A stretch of 64,000 bases of DNA from Haberlea rhodopensis. Lineage: Eukaryota > Streptophyta > Magnoliopsida > Lamiales > Gesneriaceae. This document shows positions 33,976 to 45,832 of this stretch, one piece after another. A program made the translations under genes and the position numbers. Every line of letters starts with the position of its first letter. Within the stretch, counting starts at the first letter, position 1. The notes beneath the pieces were generated by a model, which ran no database searches, was not told where the DNA came from, and saw only the letters and a program-made list of their open reading frames with translations. The stretch spans positions 43,315,754-43,379,753 of the forward strand of contig CAJQUN010000002.1 of NCBI GenBank assembly GCA_907163345.1. Reading direction: 5' to 3'.

Positions 33976-34447
33976 TAACGTAGCCTAAAAGAGGGAGACA
34001 ATAACAACTAACAAGGACTAAGCAGGTGATAGTCATACTGGGTTTGCCTAGTGTGATTTATCTGGTTGACGTGTTTTGCATGTTAATGCATCAGTCTGTG
34101 GGTTTACCCAGTGCACAATCCAAATATAGCAGCTACGTATTCCCTTGTCATCAAAAAGCAAAAAAACACAAAACAAAAAACAAAAAACAAAAAACAAAAC
34201 AAAAACTAACAATGACCAAGCATAAACCAACAAAACATGGAGCGAGATTGAGAAAACATTACATACAAATGTTCAATAGTATAGTAAAGCCTTACCATAT
34301 GGACTGAGACCTATTTTTCCCCTTTATATTCGTGATTCAAAATTTCACAACACCACTATACTATTTCTGCCCTCCTTTGCGCTCTCTTTGCCTTCTCCTA
34401 CTGTCCTGACCGTCCCAAAAGGACTCTATGTAAGCGACTAGCCAATG
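33976..34447. other. Intergenic DNA downstream of the DUF1644 pseudogene
   Basis: It contains a (CAAAAAA)n-like simple repeat at 34160-34205 and the phrase GGTTTGCCTAGTGTG / GGTTTACCCAGTGCA. No further gene is seen. Confidence 0.45.
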
Positions 34448-34489
34448 TCATACGTTGCTTCCGGAATCTTCATTTTCATCACTATGATC
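34448..34489 (-). pseudogene. C-terminal tail of the DUF1644 pseudogene
   Basis: Across the removed 21.8-kb insertion the minus frame from 56325 continues here as HSDENEDSGSNV and a TGA at 34448-34450. TGATC (34485-34489) is the target duplication shared with 56325-56329. Confidence 0.75.
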
Positions 34490-34925
34490 AGTTGTGCCAG
34501 AATACCTAAAATAAAGTGTAAGCATCATACATACATACAAGAACACGAATATTTACGTGGTTCGGCAATTGCCTAAGTCCACGTGAGGCAAACACAATTT
34601 ATTGAAAAATTCAGATGAGAATTACAAATTCTCTAAGATCACCTCACAGCTCACAGAAACATATACAAATGCTTAAAAGCTTGTTATTGAGTTATTTCAG
34701 ATTGAGGGATGAATTTCCAAAGGAAGAGTTGATGGGTTTATATAGGTGCACAAACCCTTCTATGGAAAATTTCATGCCAACTTGTATTCCTGCCATTGTT
34801 GAATTCCAAGGTGTGCCACATCCCACCGTCCACCATCCAGGCCTCCAAATGAACAGTATTGCATGTGGAAAATTAGCCACCGGCCATGAACATTCAAAGC
34901 TTCTGGAAATGGCTATTATCCTACA
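34490..34925 (-). repeat. Element C 3' LTR
   Basis: GTTGTGCCAGAATACCTAAA to GGCTATTATCCTACA. The first base is changed relative to the TG of its partner. It contains GGGTTTATATAGGTGCAC, a likely TATA region in complement. Confidence 0.85.
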
Positions 34926-35052
34926 AGTTCCACCTTGACGATTTTCCATCAATATGTGATGCATTCTTCAGTATGCCATTAGGCGTTCGAAACTCGAGAG
35001 ATGTTGATCAAGTCCAAACAGTCTTGAAACTTGATCCATGTCACCACCTTTG

Positions 35053-35261
35053 TTAACATGTCTGCAGGATTATCTGCAGTCTCAATTTTCCTGAGTTATA
35101 ATATCTCATTCTTCTATTATTTCCCAAGTAGTGGACATCGATGTGTTTGGTGCGACTGTGAAGAACATGGTTCTTTGCCAGACACATGGCAGTTTGACTA
35201 TCGCAGAAATCCTCTGTATTCTTTTGCCTGACGCCCAAGTCTGTAGCATGGATCTCCAACT
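35053..35261 (-). pseudogene. RNase H remnant of element C (after the A insertion)
   Basis: The minus strand reads CDSQTAMCLAKNHVLHSRTK, which carries the copia RNase H hallmark (CDxxxA..LAKN..H.RTKHIDV). The block between SWRSMLQ and TDLGVRQ is missing compared with the family, and the frame decays after HYLGNN. It continues the RT part on the other side of element A. Confidence 0.85.
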
Positions 35262-36126
35262 CACTGTGTTGGGTTTTGGAAACCCGAATAATCTTGGTTT
35301 TGATGTTAACAAAACTTGTTATTGTGTTGCTAACATATTTCATCAAGTGTACAGTTCATATATCGTATTTAAGAGCTTGATGAATTACAAAGAAGTAGCT
35401 TGAAAATATCAAGCTGAACCAAGACTGAAATTCTGGCAGAGCGGATTGTTTCGATCATATCTCATAGCTCGGATATCGAAATGGTGTGCTTCCAAAGAGG
35501 TTGAACAGCCAACTCAAAATACTAAAAGTCATATTTCACAACAGATCGGCTAGTTCGAATGTTATCAAGGAGAAAAGACGCCTGCAAGATCGAGCTGTAC
35601 CGCGAAGAAACAGCAAGCTGTTTCAGCAAGCAACTGTCAGTCTGGTGGGCATAACTCTTAGCTCGCTTATCGGAACGAGACGATTCAGTATGGATTGGAA
35701 AGCTAAGACAAAGATCTACAAGTTATCTTTGGAAGTGAAAGACTGAATCGGACGTTACAATGTCCAAAAGGCTTCTGCAAGTCACGCCATGTGGCGCCTG
35801 TAAGATCGAGCTGTTTCAGCAAGCAACTGTCAGTCTGTTGGCCATAACTCTTAGCTCGCTTATTGGAACGGAACGATTCAGTATGGGTTGGAAAGCTAAG
35901 ACAAAGATCTACAAGTCATCATTGGAAGTGAAAGACTGACTCGGACGTTAAGATGGCCAAAAAGCTTATGCAAGTAACCCCATGTGCTGCTTCATCCAAC
36001 AAACAGACAGCAGGAGCATCGCCTCGTATTTCGAGCATAACTCTCTCATAAGAACTCGAAATCGAGCGATTCTTAATTCCGTGGAAAGCTAAGAGAAATG
36101 GCTACAACTTTCATGTAGATCACTTT

Positions 36127-37318
36127 TGTTAGGATCGGTCCGGAGTGTTTAGAGGGGGGGGGGGGTGAATGAACACTCCTTCTAAAAATCAATCCTTTGT
36201 GATTTCTTTCGGATTAGTGAAATAAATCTGTTTCTTAATCAATTCTTGTACAGAACAGACCACTGAAAGTAAGTGCGGAACGGTCTGTTCTTGTATGTAA
36301 GAACGGCTCGATGGCTAGGATGAAAGAACAAGTGCAGAAATAAGATACACATGATATGTTTCTGGAAGTTCGAAGGTGGTGTAATCCTTCTACGTCTCCC
36401 CTTCTTCCAATTAAGGAAGGTTTATACTAGAAGACTTTGATTTATACAATCCTGTTGTACAAACCCGATTCAGACTGGATTTACCTCACTACCAATCTGA
36501 AACTCCTAGTCCCTCAATCTGCTCAGACACACTCTGTCTGACAGTTACAATATGTTTCTCACTTTTTGATTTTCAATACAGAAAACACAAGATGCGCACA
36601 GTGATCCTAAATGATCAAATGTTACAAATAAGACGTGCTTAAGAATGATTTCAGCTCGAGAGCTTCTGAGCTTGTAAGCTTGTGCTGTTTTTGCTTTCTT
36701 GTGTGTTTTTCAATTTATCAGCGAGAGTCAGCAGCCAGCGTCCGTAAGTTCCTTTTGTTGCATCCTTTTATAGTTGAAGGTACCAACGACATTATTTCCT
36801 TTAATGTGCAACTTTGACTCTTCTTAGACTCTGAGTAGGCTTCAGTCTTCTTCTTCAGGATACTTGCCGTTCTGGTTCATACTTTCGGCGACTGTCAGGT
36901 AAGCTACTCTTTGTCTTCTTACCTATTATGGCAATCTTCAGTCTTTGGTCCTTTGTAGCATTAATTACAACATTAAATGCTACAATAAATAGCCGTTAAT
37001 GATTCGGACTGAGGAGCCATTTTGTATATATCCTAAGCTGCTCTGATCTGATAAAGATAGAGATCAATCTGAAGCTTCGGTTTAGTCAGTCTGATATTCA
37101 TCGATCCGGTCTGATAAGTAATGTGTCTTATCAGCTTGTACTTTTGTTGAGCGATCGATCTGGTCAGTCTGATTACCCTCGATCCGGTCTGATATGCTTT
37201 GTCATCTTATCAGCTTGATCTGTTTTGGGCGATCGTTCTGGTCAGTCTGATTTCTCTTGATCCAGTCTGATATGTTTTGTCATCTTTAAAATCTCATTGA
37301 TAAGATCAGGGACTAACA
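36127..37318 (-). repeat. Element B 3' LTR
   Basis: TGTTAGGATCGGTCCGGAGT to GGGACTAACA. It contains a G run of about 12 (36160-36172) that is shorter in the partner, and three ~70-bp tandem units with GATCxGGTCTGATA at 37080-37270. Confidence 0.93.
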
Positions 37319-37728
37319 AATTCCCCCTTTTTGATGATGACAGAACCTAGCTTCTAAGTCTTTTTAACCAGTCTGATAAGAACTCTGAAGCGAAAACTTT
37401 CGGATCGATTACTCTTTCTTGTTCAAAATAAATGAACATCATTAAGTTGGATCGATTAAGCTTTTATTATTAAGCCTTATGTTGTAGTTCAAAATAAATG
37501 AACACGGACTTAATCGAAAGAGGATTTTTATTGATCACCAAAAAATCCTAAATACAGGCAGTCTGAAAAATTTTATTGTCTAGAAGACGGCCTGAAGTCT
37601 TTCTTCTTTTCCCCCTTTTTGTCAGCAGCAATCTCTTGAAGAAAGTCGACAACTTGTGCTAGCTGCGCGCTGATAGCGTCAAGACGAACGTCTTGAGCGC
37701 GGAGGGAATTGGCAACAGATGCTCTGAC

Positions 37729-39061
37729 TTAAGTGGCTAGTTCGATCTGCTCTTTTCTCAGACTGTTCTTATAAGAGGCTTGTTGAGAAAACAGATCGTT
37801 TATGCCTCGCTGAAGGCTTCCGATACTTGCAGTCATCTTCTCTTTGAATGAATCAAAGTCCAAAGCTGTAAGCCTCTGACCTTGATGAACTTCGAGAATG
37901 CGTTGAGAGAGTGACAAGCAGTTGTTGGAGAGATGCTGAAGAGTCCTTGCCAAAAATGGAGGTGCATCAGATTGTTGGCTGGGAGAGCGATCTGATGAGG
38001 ACAAAGCCTGTTCATCGTCTTCAGCAGTAGGTACAAGTGAAGATACAGCAACTTGGTGACTTTCGGACCGGATCAAGGTGACCAGATCTGAAGAAAATGT
38101 TTGAATAAAAGCCATATCTTCATCTGATTGGATTGGAGGAGTGCTTGGTCTGGAGGGCTCCTCAATATGGAGAGCTGCAACAACGGTGGACACCACCATA
38201 TCCGGATCGACGAATTCTGGAGCGCCAACTGTTGCAAGTTCTACTGTTGGACTGATTTGAGCACGGGAGGCTGAGGACCCCAAAGGAATGAGGTTGTTGG
38301 AGAGTCCAACAATACATTCAATGGTTCATCATCGGGCACAGACGGAGCATTAGGCAATGGCTGCTCCACTGTCTGGTCTGGTAGTGGCTCTGCAGTCTGA
38401 TCTGGTACTGGCTCGGCTGTCTGTTCTGCTGCATCAGAATGAATAACCTCAACGAAAGGTTCTGCCATAGTCTTGCTTGCAGAGGGATGATCCGGGCTGG
38501 TTGTGGGAGTGGATACACTGAGCTTCTGTCGTTTGAAACGGACAGCTAAGTCAAGAGCATGAACATCCATCTCGAGTTGAGCAATAACAGCCCCATCATC
38601 TCTGGCAGTTGGAGCAAGCGGATCGAAGTTCTGTTTCTTAGTAGCTAGGATCAGAGTGGCCATACTGAGTCTTTGATTAGCCGTAAATAGCTCTTTGCGC
38701 TGCACGGCAAGCCGAACATCACCAGTCTCTGTTCCTTTCAGAACTTCCTCTTCCATCTTCTTCAGTCTGCTCAACTTACCGAAGAATAACTCAATGTGGT
38801 TGATAGTCCGGTACTGGACATATTCATCGGCGAGATCTCAAAAGATTTGCCCTTGACAGTAGTAGATATGGATGTCTTATGGGAGACGGCATTGGCGAAT
38901 AGTTCGCGGATTTCTGATTCATAAAAAACGGTGCCGCATTCCAGAAAGTTTCTCAGACCAGAAGATTCCAAAGCTCTGAAGATGGACACCATCTCTGCAT
39001 CTTCTGCCCTGTAAATATCATTAAACTCAACGGAGAGGGAGTTATGAGTGATGGTAGCCAT
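37729..39061 (-). pseudogene. SIRE extra (env-like) ORF of element B, frameshifted
   Basis: Downstream of pol the minus strand opens MATITHNSLSVEFNDIYRAE at 39061. The N-part (AEDAEMVSIFRALESSGLRN) is shared by extra ORFs of plant SIRE copia elements as I know them. Frame changes at about 38771 and 38275 join it to a coiled-coil/Pro-Ser-rich middle (with a short PVPDQTAEPLPDQT repeat) and an acidic C-part ending SLRKEQIELAT. The middle third typical of the family seems deleted. The role of this ORF in plants is unproven, and no signal peptide or clear membrane segment is visible. Confidence 0.75.
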
Positions 39062-39445
39062 TGGAATGAAATCAAACGAATGCGAAGATTTAGGAGAGTG
39101 AGAGAGTAAGAAAACAGATAGCGGTAATTTGTAAAAAGTGAAATAAAATGAAATGTTCAGCCCGCTAAATAGGAGAGAGAAGACACGTGTCTTTATCTCG
39201 ATGACTGATGAAAAGAAATTCAAAAATAAACGGTCAGGATAACATATAGTTAAGGCGGTTAAAATACGATCAGTCCGGGCTGTTTTTGTACAAAAGATGT
39301 ATTGACCAAACAGATCATGGGATAACATCAGATTGACATAGATCGGTCTGAAAGTTCGGACCGGTCTGTGTCTTTCTGAACATTGTATTATCAATCTGTG
39401 GTAACAAAAATCTTTAAGTGCGAAAGTAAGAAAACATCTAAACTA

Positions 39446-42400
39446 TTAAGATAAGTCAATTAATCCAAGAATTTGACGAAAATAATTAAACTTAGCCTCT
39501 GGGAGCGGTTTGGTGAAGATGTCTGCTGCTTGCTGCTCTGTTGAGATGTGCTCGATCCGAATTTCCTTTTTGCCAACATGATCTCGAATAAAGTGATGGC
39601 GTATATCAATGTGCTTTGTTCGAGAGTGCAAAACTGGATTATACGTTATAGCGATTGCACTTGTGTTGTCGCAAAATATCGGAGAGTCAACAGCTTGGAT
39701 GCCATAGTCTTTGAGCTGGTGTTGAATCCAGAGCATTTGAGCGCAACAGCTTCCAGCGGCTAGATATTCTGCTTCAGCTGTGGATGTGGCAATCGATGTC
39801 TGCTTTTTACTGAACCAAGAGATCAATCTTTCACCTAGAAATTGACATGTTCCACTGGTGCTTTTACGATCAATCTTACACCCAGCGTAGTCTGCATCTG
39901 AATATCCGATCAAGCTGAAGTTCGAATCTTTGGAGTACCAAAGACCAACGTTCTGAGATCCTTTTAAGTATTTCAGAATACGCTTGGCAGCAATAAAATG
40001 TGATTGCTTTGGTTCTGACTGAAATCTGGCGCACATATAGACTGAGAACATAATATCAGGCCGGCTCGCTGTAAGATACAATAGCGATCCGATTAGTCCT
40101 CTATACATGGTTACTTCAACTGCTGTTCCCCCTTCATCTTTGTCTAACTTGATTGTTGGACTCATTGGAGTTGATGCAGTTGAGCATGTTTCCATTCCAA
40201 ATCTCTTGAGGAGCTCTTTGGTATACTTGGTCTGGTTGATGAAAATACCATTGCTAAGCTGTTTGACTTGGAGACCCAGAAAGAATGAAAGTTCTCCCAT
40301 CATGCTCATCTCAAACTGTCCCTGCATTAGCTTAGAAAATTTCTCGCACAATTTGGGGTTAGTTGACCCAAAGATTATGTCATCAACATAAATCTGAACT
40401 AATAGGGTATGTTCCCCCTTAATAAATTTAAAGAGAGTTTTATCTACTGAGCCGATCTGAAAATCATGGTTCAGCATAAATTGAGATAGAGTGTCATACC
40501 AGGCTCTTGGAGCTTGTTTCAGACCATACACTGCTTTATTCAGTAGATACACATGATTGGGATGCAAATGGTCTTGAAATCCAGGTGGTTGCTCAATGTA
40601 GACTTCTTCCTGAAGCTTTCCATTAAGAAAAGCGCTCTTAACGTCCATCTGATATACTTTGAAGTCTTTAAAGGCAGCATATGCAAGAAAGATCCGGATG
40701 GCTTCAAGTCTGGCGACTGGTGCAAATGATTCATCGAATTCGATTCCTTATTCTTGTCTGAATCCTTGTGCCACCAGTCTGGCTTTGTTTCTAACCACAG
40801 TTCCATCTGCATCCAGCTTATTTCTGAAAACCCATCTGGTTCCAATGACAGGCAGATCGCTTGGTCTGGGGGTTAGACTCCAAACTTGATTTTGTTCGAA
40901 TTGATTTAGCTCTTCTTGCATGGCCTTAATCCAGTTGAAATCAGTGAGAGCTTCATCGATCTTCTTAGGTTCCAGAGTAGAGATGAAAGCAGCATGTGTG
41001 AATTCATCCATCATCTGTCCTCTGGTTCTGATCGGTGCAGAGGGACTACCAATCACTAGATTGGGTGGATGTTTCTTAGTCCATCGATAGCTTGACTCTG
41101 GATTGTCTGGTCCGGTCGGATGAGTAGTAGCAGCATGATCAGCTTCTGCTTTAACATTTGAGTGAAGAACATCCGGATCAGCTCGATCTGAAGAAGCTTC
41201 AATGGCTTGATCCGGTCTGTCTGGTACTTCTGGTTCTGGTGGATTGTCTCTTGACCTGTTAGCTACAATCTCATCATCACTGTTAGCTTCGAGATGGATA
41301 TTTTCCATCTGATTTTGAATTGATTCTTTGTTGCCCTCAACACATAAAGATTCATCAAAAACTACATGAACAGATTCTTCTACAGTTAAGGTTCGATTAT
41401 TAAAAATTCGATAAGCTTTGCTAGATGATGAATATCCTAAAAATATTCCATTATCTGACTTAGCTTCAAATGCTGTAAGATGATTCTTACCATTGTTATG
41501 AACGAAGCATTTACAGCCAAAAACATGAAGGTGAGAAATAGACGGTCTGTTACCAGTCCATATTTCATAAGGGGTAAGGTTCAGCTTCTTGTTGATCATG
41601 GACCGATTTTGAGTGTAGCAAGCAGTGTTTACAGCTTCTGCCCAGAACTTTTGCGAATGCCAGAATCAGCAAGCATTGTTCTTGCTGCTTCCTTGAGCGT
41701 TCTGTTTCTTCGTTCTGCAACTCCGTTCTGTTGAGGAGTTCGAGCGGCTGAAAACTCATGCTTGACTCCATGATCTTCTAGAAAGGATTCAAGATTCTGA
41801 TTTGAAAACTCGGTGCCTTTGTCACTACGAATCCTGTCTATGCTGGATGATTTCTCGTTCTGAGTGCGTTTCAGCAGCTGGATCAACTTCGGACCGGTCT
41901 GATCTTTACTGCTCAAAAATATAGTCCAAGTAAAGCGTGAGTAATCATCAATAACAACAAGAGTATACCGCATTCCCCCTAAACTTGTTATTGGTATAGG
42001 ACCAAACAAGTCCATATGCAATAATTCTAAACAGCGGGAGGAGGATTTGGCATTCTTGTTTTTGAAGGATGATCTGATCTGTTTGCCCATTTGGCAAGCT
42101 TCGCAGATCTTATCCTTAGCAAAATCGATCTTGGGCAGACCGATAACTAAATCATGTTTACACAGGCTGGAAATGGTCTTAAAGTTTATATGATTCAAGC
42201 GTTTATGCCATAGCCAGTGTTTATTATCATTGTTATCGATGAAACAAGTAGGATTATCAGGTTGAGTATGATTCCAGTTAATCTTATATGTATTTCCATT
42301 CCTGATTCCTATAAGCATGGTTATACCGTCTGATGATTTAACAGTGCAAATGTGTTTGTGAAATTCTACAGCATAACCATTATCACAGAGTTGACTTATA

Positions 42401-43484
42401 CTAATCAAATTATAGCACAGATTTTCAACTAACAGCACATTATTGATAATAATGTTACCATGGACAATCTTACCCTTGCCCACGGTCTTACCCTTTGAGT
42501 TATCTCCGAAGATGATCTTGGGTCCAGTGCATTCTGTGACTTCAGACAACAGCTCGATGTTTCCAGTCATGTGACGGGAACACCCACTGTCCAAATACCA
42601 GTCTGATGCGAGTTTCTTCGGTACCTGTCATCAAATATAATTATTGTTGGTACCCAATCCTATTTGGGTCCAGAACGGATTAGCCCTTTGGGAACCCACA
42701 CCTGTATCAGCTTCAATGGCTTGTGCTGTGCTGGTCTGTTTCGATGTTGTGTGTGATAATGTGTGCGCTGTGGAAACCTTTGATTCTCATAAGGTAGTCT
42801 ATATCTTCGTTGAATCGGTTTCGAATTGTAGTAATTGTATTGTCTTCCTTGCCTCAGATCTTGCACCTTTGGATTTGGTCTGATAGACGCAAATCTTGCT
42901 GGTGCCTTTTCTTTGGCTTGGTCAACATAACCAATTCCTTTTCTCAGATTTTGATTCACGTAAGAGACTCATGTTTGAATCTTAGGTGCTTCAGTCTCAT
43001 ATACTGTGCTGGATTTAACAAATGTCATTTGTTTGACTTGGTTCTTTACCAGCAACAGCTCAAATTCATCTTTGGTGCATTCTTTGGTGTCAAAGCCTAT
43101 GCCGGTGAAATCACCGACGTTTCTTTGAACCTCTTGTAATTCTTCCAAGGATGTTCTGGATTTTGTCCATGTTTTGAATATATGAGAGAGCTTAGCATTT
43201 TGTGTGCTAATTCTCTTGTTTTCTTCATGGAGCTGATCATAAGAGATTTTCAGCTTATTCAGCTCGATCTGGAGATTGTTGCACTCACCCTGCTCAGAGC
43301 AGCTTGGTTTGTTGTGCTCATCCATTTGATCACTGACTTTAGCTTTATTCTTCTCAAATGATTCAGCTAAGATCCTATAATCATTAGCCATGTCTTGCAG
43401 TGCGGACATGAGCTCTTCTCGTGTAAATTCATTTGAGTCAAGATCATATACCTCGTCTGTCTGACTCATCTCTTCGTCTGCCAT
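39446..43484 (-). pseudogene. Pol polyprotein of element B, interrupted
   Basis: Domains on the minus strand: linker coiled coil (43484-42969); protease DSGCSRHMTG at about 42594; GAG-pre-integrase HKRLNHINF; integrase core LHMDLFGP, VVIDDYSRFTW, and RTPQQNGVAERRNRTL; integrase C-part YEIWTGNRPS, GCKCFVHN; RT GTRWVFRNKLD, QMDVKSAFLNG, YVDDIIFGST; RNase H CDNTSAIAI, RTKHIDIRHHFI. Breaks seen: TGA at 42969-42971, loss of frame around 42600-42660, a frame change near 41640, and TAA at 40748-40750 after QGFRQE. From 40747 to 39446 the RT-RNase H frame is open. The enzyme set is nearly complete but not translatable as one protein. Confidence 0.92.
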
Positions 43485-44596
43485 AAGACATTGATATCTT
43501 CTTCGCTTTCGCTGGAAGAATATTCAGAGCTTTCCGAGTCTGAGTCTGTCTGAGCCCATTTGCTGTTTCCTTCTTCAGCTACTAGGACTTTTTGGGATTT
43601 TCCATGATTCTTGCGGTCTTTGTAGTGCTTCTTCTTCCTATCATCACGATGCTTCTCTTTCCGTTCTTCTTTCTTCGGTCTGGTGCAATCTGCAATAAAA
43701 TGTCCGGTCTTACCACAATTGTTGCAAGCCTGATCGTTAACAGTATCATCTTTTCTTGATTTATAATGATGAGAGGGTTTGAAGTTCCTCTTATTCTTAG
43801 ACATGAATTTACCAAATTTCTTGATAAATAATGACATAGCATCATTACTTATCTGTTCAGCGGATCGGTCTGATGTTGAAGCGATCTGGTCTGGAATGGC
43901 TGCCAGGGCCTTGTTTGGTTGAGAGATGAATGTCTCTGCTTCACCTCTGCTTATCAGTTCAAACTCATAGGCCTTAAGATCTGCAAATAGATCATGAAGT
44001 TCAACCTTGTTAAGATCTTTTGATTCCCTCATGGCAATGGTCTTAACATCCCATTCCTTTGGCAGAGCTCTCATAACTTTCAGAGCGATCTCTCTGTTAG
44101 AATATTCCTTCCCCAGACCATTCAGTTCATTTATGATGCCAGTGACTCTTTCATCAAACTCATTTAGAGTTTCTCCACTTTTCATCTTTATGCTCTCAAA
44201 TCTTTGAAGAGCAACAGTTAACTTGTTTTCTTTGGTCTGGTCGTTGCCTTCACATAGCTGTGCTATCTTCTCCCAAATTTCTTTGGCAGTAGAGCACATT
44301 TTGATTTTGCTGAACATGTTCTTGTCCAGTGTCTTGAACAAGATGTCTTTGGCAACGTTGTCGAGATTTGCTTTCTTTCTTTCCTCATTCGTCCAGAGGG
44401 ATCTGTCCTTTTCTACCATTTGTGGTTCACCACCAGTAATGGCGACTGCTGTATTTATTTTTTGAATCTTCATTGGTCCATCAGTGATGACGAACCACAT
44501 ATCGTCATCCTGAGCTGCCAGATGATCTTGCATTCTGATTCTCCAGTCATCATAGTCTTCTTTTGAGAACATAGGGATTTTGTTGAATGATGCCAT
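43466..44596 (-). CDS. Gag protein of element B
   Basis: The frame opens at MASFNKIPMFSKEDYDDWRI (44596), a typical copia DUF4219/UBN2 gag start, and runs about 376 residues. The UBN2 core (LTVALQRFESIKMKSGETLN, NELNGLGKEYSN) is followed by one CCHC zinc knuckle, CNNCGKTGHFIADC, and a K/R-rich then S/E-rich tail. Gag forms the cytoplasmic virus-like particle that packages element RNA. A one-base loss near 43480 puts the following pol part in another frame, so the original product was a longer Gag-Pol. Confidence 0.88.
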   Translation of the reverse strand: MASFNKIPMFSKEDYDDWRIRMQDHLAAQDDDMWFVITDGPMKIQKINTAVAITGGEPQMVEKDRSLWTNEERKKANLDNVAKDILFKTLDKNMFSKIKMCSTAKEIWEKIAQLCEGNDQTKENKLTVALQRFESIKMKSGETLNEFDERVTGIINELNGLGKEYSNREIALKVMRALPKEWDVKTIAMRESKDLNKVELHDLFADLKAYEFELISRGEAETFISQPNKALAAIPDQIASTSDRSAEQISNDAMSLFIKKFGKFMSKNKRNFKPSHHYKSRKDDTVNDQACNNCGKTGHFIADCTRPKKEERKEKHRDDRKKKHYKDRKNHGKSQKVLVAEEGNSKWAQTDSDSESSEYSSSESEEDINVLWQTKR

Positions 44597-44645
44597 CAGC
44601 TCGAGTGATTTTGTGCTGATTAAGATGACCTGCTCTGATACCACT

Positions 44646-45832
44646 TGTTAGGATCGGTCCGGAGTGTTTAGAGGGGGGGTGAATGAACACTCCTTCTAAA
44701 AATTAATCCTTTGTGATTTCTTTCGGATTAGTGAAAGAAACCTGTTTCTTAATCAATTCTTGTACAGAACAGACCACTGAAAGTAAGTGCGGAACGGTCT
44801 GTTCTTGTATGTAAGAACGGCTCAATGGCTAGGATGAAAGAACAAGTGCAGAAATAAGATACACATGATATGTTTCTGGAAGTTCGAAGGTGGTGTAATC
44901 CTTCTACGTCTCCCCTTCTTCCAATTAAGGAAGGTTTATACTAGAAGACTTTGATTTATACAATCCTGTTGTACAAACCCGATTCAGACTGGATTTACCT
45001 CACTACCAATCTGAAACTCCTAGTCACTCAATCTGCTCAGACACACTCTGTCTGACAGTTACAATATGTTTCTCACTTTCTGATTTTCAATACAGAAAAC
45101 ACAAGATGCGCACAGTGATCCTAAATGATCAAATGTTACAAATAAGACGTGCTTAAGAATGATTTCAGCTCGAGAGCTTCTGAGCTTGTAAGCTTGTGCT
45201 GTTTTTGCTTTCTTGTGTGTTTTTCAATTTATCAGCGAGAGTCAGCAGCCAGCGTCCGTAAGTTCCTTTTGTTGCATCCTTTTATAGTTGAAGGTACCAA
45301 CGACATTATTTCCTTTAATGTGCAACTTTGACTCTTCTTAGACTCTGAGTAGGCTTCAGTCTTCTTCTTCAGGATACTTGCCGTTCTGGTTCATACTTTC
45401 GGCGACTGTCAGGTAAGCTACTCTTTGTCTTCTTAACTATTATGGCAATCTTCAGTCTTTGGTCCTTTGTAGCATTAATTACAACATTAAATGCTACAAT
45501 AAATAGCTGTTAATGATTCGGACTGAGGAGCCATTTTGTATATATCCTAAGCTGCTCTGATCTGATAAAGATAGAGATCGATCTGAAGCTTCGGTTTAGT
45601 CAGTCTGATATTCATCGATCCGGTCTGATAAGTAATGTGTCTTATCAGCTTGTACTTTTGTTGAGCGATCGATCTGGTCAGTCTGATTACCCTCGATCCG
45701 GTCTGATATGCTTTGTCATCTTATCAGCTTGATCTGTTTTGGGCGATCGTTCTGGTCAGTCTGATTTCTCTCGATCCGGTCTGATATGTTTTGTCATCTT
45801 TAAAATCTCATTGATAAGATGCGGGACTAACA
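44646..45832 (-). repeat. Element B 5' LTR
   Basis: It has the same ends as the 36127 copy. The G run is seven instead of about twelve. The PBS complement GCTCTGATACCACT lies at 44632-44645. Confidence 0.93.

Larger units (their letters stand above)
36127..45832 (-). mobile_element. SIRE-type Ty1-copia retrotransposon B with env-like ORF
   Basis: The 9,706-bp element has LTRs of 1,192 and 1,187 bp differing by about 1 percent by eye. The flanking 5-mers are ACTTT and ACGTT, one mismatch in the target duplication. The PBS AGTGGTATCAGAGC lies inside the right LTR, and the purine tract AAAAAGGGGGAA inside the left LTR. The order 5' LTR, gag, pol, extra ORF, 3' LTR on the minus strand is that of SIRE/Maximus elements. 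Coding parts carry stops and frameshifts. Confidence 0.93.

Noticed and set aside
36635..36817. 60-codon ORF conserved at 36635 and 45149
   Set aside because: Identity is explained by the two LTR copies of element B, not by coding constraint.
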